DNA of 64,000 nucleotides from Hydrotaea diabolus (lineage: Eukaryota; Arthropoda; Insecta; Diptera; Muscidae), in the NCBI GenBank assembly GCA_963513945.1, contig OY740716.1, positions 240,550,821 to 240,614,820 on the forward strand. The letters are read 5' to 3'. Positions 21,293 through 32,878 of this stretch are shown in pieces. A program made the position numbers and the translations under genes. Position 1 is the first letter of the stretch, and each line of letters starts with the position of its first letter. The notes beneath the pieces are model-generated. The model was not told the origin of the DNA and searched no databases. It saw only the letters and a list, made by a program, of their open reading frames with translations.

Positions 21293-22534
21293 AGACTTGA
21301 GTAAGGAGTATTTTACGCCGGTAGAGAAAATTAATGTTAATCTACAACATAAGTTCAATGCGGTGGTAAAATATTCTGACGATTGGAATATGAAAATCAA
21401 TTACGACAAATGTGAGACGATCCTTTTTCGCCCGACCGTAGCAAAATGTAATTATAATATCAAGAAATATTGAAAAACCTTCGGTTTAAAGGCTCCACAA
21501 AGCAATGAAAGCATACCAAACAAAGAGGTAGTAAAATATTTAGGGCTACATATTGACAAATTTTTATATTTTAACGAGCATGTAAAAACCCAGTTAAACA
21601 AAGCAAGAAAAGCTTTCTTCAGCTACAAGGCTCTATTTTTTCAAAACACACAACACCAGAAATAAAAACATTGTTATATAAATCATTAGTAAGTCCTATA
21701 ATAACCTATGGCTGCCCTATCTGGTTTAACCTATCGCCATCTTACATGGAACTGATACGAAAATTCGAAAGAAAATGCCTTCGTGCTTGTATTAGACTTT
21801 ATAGGACCTCAAATAGTGGATACACAAAATATGTAAGTAATAAAAGACTGTATAACTTTTCAAATATAAAACGAATCGACAACTTTGAAATAAAAATAAT
21901 TAGGAACCACATTGTCCAAGGCACAAAATGCTGCTCATATAATAATTGTATCATGGCTCCTTACTATGTGAACGATAGTTACATTCAGTTAACTCTATTG
22001 ACAGGATACGTCCCTCCTGAAGCCTTCCTCTTCCTAGACAAGAAAGGCTTCATACAAAATAACTATGGTATTCCCATTTTCTATCATTGTTATCGGAGAG
22101 CGATGAAAAAGCTGTATGCAGTGAACTGTTAGTTAATAATAATTTAAGATTAGATACTAGCGTATCAAATAAAGATATCGAGAAAGGCTTAAAATAAACA
22201 CAAACAGATTTTGGTGGTTGAAATAACTAACTTTTTTATTTTTATCAACCTTGACCACCTTTTTCATCATCTCTAAATAAGAAAGTAATGATTTTTAAAA
22301 TTTATGATTGCATAATTTAACATATTACAGCTATTATATAATACAATGTAGCAACAATAAATAATTATCTAAAATGTATTTTATGGTAGAAACCAATATT
22401 AAGTGTAATTGAGTTCTTGATTAAGGGCTATGTATTGTTATAATATATAATGAAAACCTTTTCGTTTATTTATGGTAACTATGTAAACTTGAATTAAATA
22501 AAATAAACAACTAAAAAAAAAGACTTGAGTAAGG
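21293..22534 (+). mobile_element. 5'-truncated LINE with A-rich tail and 14-bp target duplication
   Basis: The body is 21307-22520 and is flanked by AGACTTGAGTAAGG at 21293-21306 and 22521-22534. The tail ends CTAAAAAAAA. The coding remnant is the C-terminal part of a non-LTR reverse transcriptase protein: a thumb-like stretch (KYLGLHIDKFLYFNEHVKTQ, 21530-21600), a stop near 21660, then a continuous frame 21671-22132 (LVSPIITYGCPIWFNLSPSY, FERKCLRACIRLYR). No catalytic site is included. The protein style fits the jockey-like LINE groups by memory. The copy inserted dead. Confidence 0.85.
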
Positions 22535-22847
22535 TCGAGAGAAAAATGTACCATCACTATTGCTTGGGGGCTATTGAAAAATATAAACTGGTATCGTCTA
22601 ATTCTGGCCACTTTAAATATTGTTTGCTCGTAATGTACTATGCGAAGCTTGAACAAGCTTGGATTCAATTTAAGCTAAGACCGCTAAAGTTTCATCGCGG
22701 GAAATTTATAACAATGGACCCATAAGATTTATTTGTAAGAAGGTTTTTTATTAGTAGCGCATGAAGTTCCAAACATGGGCAAATTTTTTAATGGGTTTAA
22801 ACGTACAATGTGCAATGTTTCCTCAAGATCGGTAATCACAATAGATA
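22535..22847. other. Unassigned DNA
   Basis: I see no gene or element ends. An open frame at 22525-22725 starts inside the LINE target duplication and has no recognisable product. Confidence 0.35.
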
Positions 22848-23695
22848 CACGCAGAGAAAAGATATGGTTACTATATGGTCACGGCAACAATAGTATGTTC
22901 TCTGCAGTAAAAGTATGGTAGTCGTAACCATAGTATTGTTTTTTGAATTTCATTTTGACAATAGTATAATTGCGGCAATATTAATATTGTTGAAATGTAA
23001 CAAAAGTATTGTTGCTAAATTAAAAATAAAAATAGGGTTGTAGCAACAATATAAATATGGTTGGTGGGACAAAAGTATTGTTTTCATGGGTTTTATGTTA
23101 ACAATAACATAATAACCGCAATCATACCGGCAAAACCTTAATTTTTTTTTGACAATGTTATTTTTACTATTCTTACGCAATAATAGTAATAAAAATTATA
23201 TTTAAAAAAAATACGGATAGGTATAACTAAAATATTTTTAATAAATGTTTTTTTTTCTGTTAAATAAATCACTCCAATTGTTACATAACTTACTTAATAA
23301 AATCCTTTATTGTTGAATAACAACGTATTCCAGTCTTTTCAAACAATTTTAAGGATCATAGTATGGTTGTGCGTAAGTCATACTATGGTTGTGAGGATCA
23401 TACTACGGTTGTACGTTAAACAAACTATGGTTATGAGGATCATAGTATGGTTGTGGAGATCATAGTATGGTTGAATGTGAATAATAATATGGTTGTGGGG
23501 ATCATAGTATGGTTGTGTGTGAATGATTCTATTGTTGTGAGGACCATAATATTATTATGGGGATCATAGTATGGTTGTGTGTGAACCATACTATTGTTGT
23601 GATGTTCATAATATTGTTGTGCCACAACCATATAACCAACAATAGTATGGTGCTCTTCGAATATTGTTACCCCAACCATACTTTTTTTCTCCGTG
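22848..23695 (+). mobile_element. CACGCAG-family element, copy A4
   Basis: It is 848 bp with ends CACGCAGAGAAAAGATATGG and TTTTTTTCTCCGTG, flanked by TA at 22846-22847 and 23696-23697. The unique arm is 22848-23130, the bridge near 23295 reads TTGAATAACAACG, the satellite array is about 23355-23620, and the conserved end is CTCTTCGAATATTGT. It is non-coding. Confidence 0.8.
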
Positions 23696-24930
23696 TAGAC
23701 ACAAATGATGAAAAGAGTCAAGTGGTTATTCATTTGGACGAATATTTCCTAGAACTTTGAAATTTAAACGGTTAGAGTAGATTAAGTTATTATTTTGTGC
23801 GCTTTGCCATCTCTTGAAAAAAATCGATCTCTTAACAAATACCTTCAATAAACGATATGGTGCTGCACAAATATTTTATATAGAGTCATACGGACGTAAA
23901 TGCCACATTTTCTCCCCTATTTAAAAGCGTAGCATTTATTTGTCTTTATATGAAGCCGAATTTTCCCTCATGTAAAGTCTTTGCTCTTTTTATGCCTTAT
24001 GCCGAAGAGTATAAAAAATATGTTATTCCACACTACAAGATATTGATTGGAGACTATTTAAAATGGATATATTATTAAGCGTTGTTAAATTCTAGGACGA
24101 TCTAGGCACGTCCATTCGTCCACCCGCATAAACCTAGGATTCTAAAATATTGCATGATTATGGCTTATTGTCAAAAGCTGTATGGGATTGTTAATAGGCA
24201 AAACAGGTCCAGGACAAAAAAAAACGTTCCATTTTATTTGCGTTTCAGTAGCGTAAGGATTTTGGTTGGTTAGCCAAGTCGAAATTAACGACATTTTACT
24301 AGTTCTTTACTTCCTTGTTTTTTCTGCAATTTCATTTTGCCCATGCTGCTACGTTAATCTCACATCCAGAGATCATGTCTCATAGTCGAGTGTGCAAAAA
24401 TACAATTAATACACGCTGCAGCACTTGAGGACGCGGAATAATGATTTCCTGGTCTTTTGTATTTCACTCACATTTGAACCACATCCTTGCGAATAACCAC
24501 ATATTCATGTGGCACATACATGTTGCAGCATATTACACGTTTCCCGGAAGAACGTCTACGTTTCATTCAATTGAAACATTTGTGGGTGTTGGAATAAAAT
24601 GCTCTTTCAGAGAAGACAATGGGCACCATTGTGAATGAGACAGAACAGGCTAGACACTATAATAAACATTTCGTGGAATACTAATCATAGGCAGTTACAG
24701 TGTATCCGGTTACAGTTGATAATGTGTACTGAATACAACGTATTCATATTTCTATATCAGAACTTTTGGACTGGTTTTCTAGAATGTTGGTCTACTAAGC
24801 TGTCAAAAGAATACATTTGCTGGACAGAATATAAACGTACTAAAATATGTTTACATTAAGGTCACACGTTTACTTTTGCAGGTATTTTTGGAAACTAAAA
24901 CATGAAAAGAAAATCACACAAAATCAAATA
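23696..24930. other. Unassigned DNA
   Basis: Short open frames (for example 24441-24638) have no recognisable product. I see nothing else that I can support. Confidence 0.4.
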
Positions 24931-27024
24931 CACTCAAACCTGGATAAGTGGCATCGCAACGGACCGCCTCACAGTGTTGCGAAAGCGGAATTTTTTGGAA
25001 ATCATATTGCCTAAACTGTATTTTTAATTGTATCGATGAGAAACTTCTACAGATTGGTCAGAATGAAATCCCAAACAGAATGATTAAAAAAAAATTTACA
25101 CCGAAAAAAATTGTTGGGTCAAATTTTCAACAAAAGTCAAAAAAAAAAATTGTTCGAAAAATTTACAAAAAAATTTATTTTAATTCTTCTTTTATTTCTG
25201 ATAAATACCCTATGATAAGTTTTTTAAATAAATTATAGGGTGGTCCGAACAAGAATTATAAACGTCAAATTTTCATGATTTTTCGATATTTGTTGAAAAA
25301 CTCTGAAATTTTTTAAAAGAACAAAATCTATTTCATATCTTATTTGAAAGGTGGCAATCAAAGCTTTAATTTGATACCGGTTTGAAGTCAATAGCTTCAG
25401 TTTTAAGAGAGTTATGCTCATTTGTGGAATGCTAGAATAGATGTAGAATAAAAAAAAAATTTGAAGATACTATTTTATAACACAGGCATATTTTATTGCA
25501 TTCTACAGAAAAATTACAAATTATCAGTCATCTACCAATAAGTTCATTGCTTCCTCTGATAATTCCAGGTGTTTCTTCTCCTTCAGTATTCTCCTACTTG
25601 TGATTGCGGGATCAGAATTGGCGAGCAGATAACCAATATGATTAAATTATTCAATAAGTGATTCCGAGAATTTCCGTTCTATTTCTATGGAATAAATACT
25701 GAGAGGGATATACTAAAATCGCTATAACTCCCAGGAGGGCAGGCAGCTGATTTTTTCACAGTTCATTGAAAACAAATTATGTAACATTTCTGTAGTGGTT
25801 TGGAACTGGGACTCTCTGGGACTTTTTAGATATTGCTTACCTAACCCAAATTTAAAGGAAAAATGGTCCTTTAGTCGGGTTTTCGTTCTAAAAAAGGTGC
25901 TTATGAAAATGTCTCAAACAACATTCCTTTTTTTTACAGAAGATACTTGTCCGAAGGCAGATTTTTTTTCCGAGTCAAAATATCTGTCACCAAAATCAAA
26001 TGAGATCATTTTGAATACAGCCCTGAAATCCCCTCTTTTCGTGAAAATTTTGTATATTTGACTTCTAAAGTCAATTAAAAATCAACGGGCCAACATAAAA
26101 ATAAGCTTTATGTGTTTTTTGTTTACTTGGAATGTCTGTGACAAAATTGCATTATTAAAAACACTGAAAAAAAAAATCGGAAAAAAGTTACTTTTCCACT
26201 AGTCGCAACACAGTGCGCCTGTATATTCCTCCTTAAAGAGGTTTTCGGTTGATATAGTTTCCCACTTACCCAGGTAATTTTATTTTTATCCTAAACTAAC
26301 ACGTGATCCATTTCGAAGTTCCCTACTTTTTTAAAGAAAAAAACACAGAAAATTCAAAACGAATGGGGAATGTTTATTATCATTTGAAACTACATTCTTT
26401 GGCATTTATTTTTTTGAAGATTATGTCTATCAAATGTTGGCCGCGACTACGTCTCAGATGGTCCATCCGTTGAGTCCAATTTTCAATGACTCGTTCGAGC
26501 ATTTTTACCGAGCACTTCCAACACCGCACCAGGCTTGTCAGTTTTTTAGGACTCTGTTGCCAAATTTTTCCTCAATTTTGACTGGCTAATGACACGCGTG
26601 ATGTTTTGCTCTAAGACCTGAATCGAAGCGGGTTTGTCATGACACGACTCACAAGTGATCCATCAAAAAAAAGGCTATTGAAACAAGTATCTCTACTTGC
26701 ATCACCCATTATAACCCCAGTGATACTATTGCCAATATCTACTTATATGCCCCTCTATCCTATGACGAAAGGTACAAAAATGCATATATAGGACGAAGTC
26801 ATTTAATCGGATATAAGCGAAAATATCGAAAAAAGGGAAATCCTACTCAGAGGCAAACCAGTAAAAATTTCCACTTATAGAGGTAATTTCTAAAAAAGCT
26901 AATCCCACTTAGGGAGTTTCAGACTACTGCTAAAAGGGTTTCTTCTATTTTTTTGTTCGACGTGTGCAGGGATCGCCAAAACTGTCCCACTTATAGAGGA
27001 ATCCCACTTATCCAGGTTCGACTG
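24931..27024. mobile_element. Pogo-like element remnant, about 2.1 kb
   Basis: The ends CACTCAAACCTGGATAAGTG (24931) and CACTTATCCAGGTTCGACTG (to 27024) are inverted repeats of 21 bp with about three mismatches, flanked by TA at 24929-24930 and 27025-27026. Subterminal motifs of the type CCCACTTATAGAGG recur near 26870 and 26985, as is usual in pogo/Tigger relatives. I find no convincing transposase. One minus-strand stretch at about 25510-25690 could be a decayed C-terminus but is weak. A D41-a fragment (26299-26707) lies inside. Confidence 0.6.
26299..26707 (-). pseudogene. D41-a element, internally deleted, inside the pogo-like element
   Basis: It has both D41-a ends (ACACGTGATCCATTTCGAAG and CTCTACTTGCATCACCC) but only the C-terminal codons (reverse complement of AATGTTGGCCGCGACTACGT, encoding part of RSRGQH) and a piece of the 5' leader. 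Most of the transposase is missing. A foreign stretch of about 65 bases at 26505-26575 splits the remnant. Confidence 0.7.
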
Positions 27025-27228
27025 TATATAGCATAAAACGATACATCGCAGTGATAGGGACAATGCGTACTGTTACTGCCGAAACAACTCGAAAATGCAC
27101 AAATAGTTAATAGATCTACGCAAAGAAGCGAGTGCGTTATGCACGGCCTGCAGATTGAATGTACTCGTACTTGGAATTGGGAAATATTAAAGATGCGATG
27201 ATGCTCGTATCCTTCATAAACTCATAAA

Positions 27229-28212
27229 CTCTGTCCTTTCTGCCTCTTTATTTCTGATTTTCATTGACGATCTTTTGGGTCAGACCTTGAATCCTATCAA
27301 CTCTTTCGCGGATGACAGCAACCTTTGTAATTCAAATTCATTCGACCGTAGGTCGAGTCTTCAAGATATTGAAGACAAAAGGCGAATTATGGATGAGACA
27401 CATGGGAGGGGTTAACTCGCCATTTCCGAATGGGGTCGAGTGAATAGAGTGGATTTTAATGCAGGTAAGACACAGTGCTGCTTGTTGTCTCAAAAGCGAT
27501 TTATTGGCTTAACAGAGCTGGCATTATCTATCGATGCTATGGATTTTGAACAATCAGAAGCTCTCGATGCTCTAGGCATGAAAATACCATGTGACGCTCG
27601 TTGGGCGAGACATGTATTCGAAGTGTCAAAAGAAGCTCTCAAGTGTGTAGGCGGTACAAGAAATATTTTACTCCTTCTAATCTTTTTAATAAATTAACAA
27701 ACTAAATTAGGCCTAAGATGAAATACAACTCCCATATATGGCGTGGTGCTTCAAAAGCATCCTTTTAGCTTCTGGATCGTGTTCAAAGAAGAGCGATGGT
27801 GCTGATAAGTGACGGAAGGGTATCCAACTCTATTGTTTCCCTAGAGCATCGTCGGAAGGTGGGTTATATGTCGCTGTTCTATCACTACTTCCATGGTGTG
27901 TGTTCTTCAGACATTCGTGGTCTTATTTCTGACGTGAGGATATTGGGCAGGGATACTCGACTTTCCAGAAATTTACACCCATTTTTTATCGATTGACCGG
28001 TTGATCGCACTATACACTACAGATAGAACTCGTTTTTCGCCCGTACTTTCCGTATGTGGAATCAAATGTATTTCCCACCAATTATGACAGCAATTTAAGA
28101 CGAATGTCAATAAACATTATTCCCTCTTTCTCCTCTTCGATCCCTTGTTTTCCACCGACCAACGCAATGCATTCCATTTATAGGGGAAAACCCCTGAGTG
28201 TTGGTTAAGTAA
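27229..28212 (+). pseudogene. LINE-A copy 1, 5'-truncated reverse transcriptase
   Basis: It enters at the palm: IFIDDLLGQTLNPINSFADD, with the FADD catalytic site near 27303-27315, then LAISEWGRVNRVDFNA.KTQC and the thumb (FEQSEALDALGMKIPCDARW, RHVFEVSKEALKC). After frame loss it continues VLISDGRVSNSIVSLEHRRK and GRDTRLSRNLHPFFID, and ends GAGTGTTGGTTAAG with an A run at about 28206-28213. Copies at 30255-31815 and 46372-46640 share the sequence. Stops at 27413 and later make it non-functional. Confidence 0.8.
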
Positions 28213-28242
28213 AAAAAATCCCTAGTGAAACAGAACGGGATA

Positions 28243-28450
28243 GGGAATTTCCGTTGGAGGGATATGGCACCAAGGTATGCACGGACGGCTCCAAAATAAG
28301 TCCTTGAGTTGATTCAGGCGTCTTATCTGGGGAATCGCACACTCTGAGGAATCGCACATCACTCTTTTTTAAATTCCTTGAGTATGGCAATGTATTTAAA
28401 GCGGAAATACTGTCCATGAAGAGAGCAAGCAAAACTCTTCAGCAGATCAT
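28243..28450 (+). pseudogene. RNase H fragment of a LINE
   Basis: The plus strand reads GYGTKVCTDGSKIS (Asp codon 28284-28286), a stop, then FLEYGNVFKAEILSMKRASK (Glu codon 28404-28406), matching the TDGS..E layout of the RNase H domain found at the end of several LINE groups. It lies just after the A-rich end of LINE-A copy 1 and is probably a separate element fragment. Confidence 0.55.
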
Positions 28451-30246
28451 ACAACAGATCGTGTACACACAGAGAAATAGATAGCAATTTTTGATTGGAT
28501 TTTGATGGAATTTTGAATGATTTGGTTGCAAAAGAGGAATTTCCGTTGCAATTACCACATGTTTATAATCGCATGATGATAAATATGATCATCATATTGT
28601 ACTCACAATTTACATACCAATAAAACGCGACAAAAGTTATTGAGTTTTCACAACTGATGGTGGTGGCATCCAATAGTTCTATTAGACATTTTGCTGTTAT
28701 AACTAATTCTTAGTATATTGGTTTAACGACAAAAACGGGTTGTTCAATGGTACTTTTTTTAAAACAAAAAATGTCAATTATTACTGATTTTAAGTCAATC
28801 GATTAACCACATTTTTTTTTCAGTAAAACTATTTATCAGCTTTTCCACTTTTTCCTCTCCCTTTGACTACTTCAATTCTGTAAGCAACCAAATTTTGCCT
28901 CAGAGTACATTTTTATGTTTTTTCGTTGAACAAATGTGGTATGTAGATTTCTAAATTTAAGAATTTGCTTTTAAAGGATACTTGGTATGTATGTATTGGA
29001 ACCGACACAAAAGTTCCAATTACTGAAAATTACAGAGCACCAATTAACATTCGGTTGTACTGAGGGAATACTCGAGCTGTATGTAACCTCAATCATTCGG
29101 TTGGCCAACGAATCTGGTCTCTGAGCGTAGGAATATTTGTCTATAGTCCAATTACTTGTCATCAAGTTGACTTTTGCACTCTAAAGTATACTTGAATACT
29201 GATTTTGAGTATGAACGTTTGAATAGCATTAATAATATTACAAGAAAACCAAGGATAGACGAATGGATTTCTTGCTAAAGTTGCCGTATACCCTACCACA
29301 AGAGAAGGAAAAAATACAGGATGCTTTTTTTTTTAACAAGTTGGACTAAAAGTAGACTGTCGCAAGTACGGATACGAAAACTCAAACGATAAAAACACTT
29401 GTAGTAGATTTTCTGAATCTGATGTGGCAGTAACTAATTACAACTTAATTACAATAATAATTTTCGTATTTTCCGTATTTTCCACAATTTTAGCATTTTT
29501 TTAAAAAATATGGGAATATCTGTATGCTGCATACATACATACAAGCACAAACTTTCGTTATAATCGAAGAAACCAAGCACAATTCCGGATCGCTTCTTAT
29601 GAAAGTATAGGTTTTTCAGTACAATTTAATAAGTATGACCTCAAAATCTAAAGTCGCTCTGCGCGAACTGGGAATTAATTTTAGACCCATGGTTACCTTC
29701 TCTTAAGAATTGTGCTAAATATTTCACAAAAATTGATAAAAAAAATAACATAAAAAATAAATTAAAAAAAAAAATATTTTTTTTAATATGTTGGTTAATA
29801 ATTTTAAAACATAACGTAACAAAACTAAAATAATCTAAAATTATGAGTGAGATTTACATCAGTAGTTCTCATACGTTTGGTAATAAACTGGTCTTAAAGG
29901 GTTCAGTTTTCCTTTTAACAATTGCTGCGAAGGTAGTCACGATCTTATTCCGTTCAAAATTTAATTTTTGAAACGAAAAAAACAAAAATTTCGTCACTGT
30001 GTGACGGTCCTTAAGTGACCGGACCTTAGGGCTGAATATCCGACCCACTTGAACAAAAACATGTCTCCACAAAAAAAAAACGACGAGATCTTCCCAAATT
30101 AAAAATGTCAATATTTTTAAAATCTGGGTAAAATTTTAAGCCTAACCTATGCATCTAAGCTGCTACTTTAGCTTCTTCATATGTTTCATCATATTTTGTT
30201 TATATTAAACGATATCCCGCTGGTGAGTTCTAGTTCTTGCGAACCT
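28451..30246. other. Unassigned AT-rich DNA
   Basis: No supportable gene or mobile element is seen. Homopolymer-rich stretches occur near 29755-29785. Confidence 0.4.
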
Positions 30247-30288
30247 CGATGCAAATAAATCCCCGGGCCCGGGGATTTATTTACATCG
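30247..30288. repeat. 42-bp palindrome at the 5' edge of LINE-A copy 2
   Basis: The sequence is symmetric about 30267/30268 with a single mismatch (30252 with 30283). The inner 30 bases, 30253-30282, are perfectly self-complementary around CCCCGGGCCCGGGG. It coincides with the point where LINE-A similarity begins. Confidence 0.9.
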
Positions 30289-31815
30289 GCACTTGTCCTA
30301 TGTAGGTGCTCGTCGACGCTAGCCCGTCCATTACGCAACCTTTTCAACCTTGCTTACCGTGCGGGAGTTTTCCCAGCGTGTTGGATGGTTGCGAACTTGC
30401 AGCCGATCCCTAAAAAGAGTGAAGCCAATAATCCTGCGAATTATCGGCCAATTGCGATTTGCTCTGCGCTCTCCTAGGTAATGGAGAGCATCTTGTAAGG
30501 TATTAAAAGACCAACGACTTGCTTAGTGATCGACAGTATGGCTTCCGTAGAAATCGCTCTACCGGAGACCTGTTGGCGTTCTTGTCGGAGCGTTGAAGTC
30601 GGTCTATCCACCAGTTTGGTGAGAGTAAGGTCGTGGCTTTAGATATCTCCAAGGCCTTTGATAGAGTCTGGCACTGTGCACTCTTATCAAAGCTGGTCGC
30701 TTTTGGTGTCGGTAATACGTTTGCTCGATTTATATCGAGTGCGATCCCTAAGCACTATTAAAGATGTTGTAGATGGGTTCTTATCCAACACACATAGGCT
30801 GACCGCAGGTGTACCATAGGGCTCTGTCCTTTCTCCCTCTTTATTTCTTTTTTTCATTGACGATCTTTTGGGTCAGACCGTGAATCCAATCTACTCTTTC
30901 GCAGATTATAGTAACCTCTGTTATTCATATTTAATCGACCGTAGGTCGAGTCTTCAAGATATTGAAGACAAAAGGCGAATTATGGATGAGACACTTGGGA
31001 GGGGTTAACTCGCCATTTCCGAATGGGGTCGAGTGAATAGAGTGGATTTTAATGCACGTAAGACACAGTGCTGCTTGTTGTCTCACAAGCGATTTATTGG
31101 CTTAACAGAGCTGGCATTATCTATCGATGCTATGGATTTCGAACAATCAGAAGCTCTCGATGTTCTAGGCATGACAATACCATGTGACGCTCGTTGGGCG
31201 AGACATGTATTCGAAGTGTCGAAAGAAGTACTCAAGTGCATAGGCTTTTTAAAGCGATGTAAGAAATATATCACTCCTTCTGATCTTTTCAATATCTATA
31301 CAACTTACGAGTACATCAGGCCAAAGATAGAATGCAACTCCCAAATCATCCTTGGAGCTACTTGACCGTGCTCAAAGGAGAGCAATGGCGCTGTTAGGTG
31401 AAAGTAGGGTATCCAACTCTGTTGTTTCCCTTGACCATCGTCGGAATGGGGGTTGCGTGACGCTGTTCTAACGTTACTTTCATGGTGTGTGTTCATCAGA
31501 CATCCATCCCCTTATTCCTGACGTGAGGATGTTCGGCAGGAATACGCGACTTTCTAGGAATTCACAACCGTATGTTATCGACCGCACTTTACACTACAGA
31601 TCAAATTCGTTTTTCGCTCGTACAGTCCGTATGTGGAATTGACTTCCGGGAAATGTATTTCCCACTAATTGCGACATCCAGAAGATCAAGGCAAGCGTCA
31701 ATAATCATTACTCCCTCTTACCCCCCTCCAATTCTTTACTTTCCATTCGCCAACACAATGAACCACATGTATAGGGGGCATCCCCTGAGTGTTGGTTATT
31801 TAAAAAAAAACAAAT
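30255..31815 (+). pseudogene. LINE-A copy 2, longer reverse transcriptase relic
   Basis: It starts at the AAATCCCCGGGCCC codons (KSPGP, the entry motif of the reverse transcriptase). It continues GVFP.CW.., NPANYRPIAICSA, DISKAFDRVWH-like and a decayed VP-stop-GSVLSP, then FFIDDLLGQTVNPIYSFADY, where the second Asp of FADD is Tyr. Next come MDFEQSEALDVLGMTIPCDA and FLKRCKKYITPSDLFNIYTT. It ends CTGAGTGTTGGTTATTT plus an A run at about 31801-31810. Many stops and the lost catalytic Asp show it is dead. Confidence 0.8.
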
Positions 31816-32878
31816 CTATGTCCTACTTTCGTTAGAGGATTCAGACTTCCAATTCATTATTATAATTCGTTATAATCCACTTTGACTTGCAACGTGCGTG
31901 AAATCCTATTATACTTATAGCTTCGAGGTATTTAGCTCGTTAATTCGCTTAGTCCAACTCTGTCGATGTTTCCCAAACACCAGCCGTTTGTTACAATCAT
32001 AATAAGGATTCAGCAGAACTGTATCCTCACTTTTCTCTCTGTCGCAAATTGAGATAATTACATCTTAGATATTCATAATATGAGCACAATATGTTATTAT
32101 GGAAATATAAGATACATAATTAAATACATAACAGATAACACTCGTATAACACGTACTATTGCTTAAACGGAGGGAACTTCTTGAAAGTATTACAGAGAAG
32201 GTAATACGAGTAGGATATTCCAAAAGATTTCTTCGCGAGCGTCTAGATTGAGACGTTTTAAACCTGAATATTTTACTGTGTTCTGAATATCAAATATGAT
32301 TTATTTTTCAAGTCAATAAGAAAAATATACTCACTACATTAGTTGACATACATTCATAACGTTTCTGGATTAAAGGTTGGGGTTGTTAATACGAGACGTA
32401 CCAGTATTCTTTTTTCATACGAGTATGTGTGTACATCGAAAGCCAAACACGTGTACATAATTAATTGCAATTAAAGAGGACGATGTTTTATCACAAAAGA
32501 CAAGGAGTAATTAAATGCTGAAATAGCGTTATTTCGTTCAAGTAAAAGTCAATAATAAATTAGTCTATAGGAAAAATACGGGGGAAAATATGTTCGTCGA
32601 ATTATTATCGCTGTTTGGCCTTGCTATTGTCAGTTTATTCTCTATGTTCAATAGCTTAAAACACGGAGGGTCATTGCAAATGAATACGTCACAATGCGAC
32701 TCTCAGCACCCCTTCAAAATAGTTCTTGACCAATAAGGCCGGCCACAGTTTGAAGCAAGGAATTTAAACATAACTTCCTTCTTTGTAAGGGCGAAAGTTG
32801 TAACTCCTTTGCAGCGTTATTGTAAAACTCCCTCGGCGATTTAAAGAAGAAAAATTGCTCGGAACAAAAATGATAGTA
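31816..32878. other. Unassigned DNA
   Basis: I recognise no gene or repeat boundaries here. Confidence 0.4.

Noticed and set aside
22438..22725. Small genes at the LINE 3' end
   Set aside because: Both frames cross the A-rich tail and the target duplication, so they are chance frames spanning an insertion junction.
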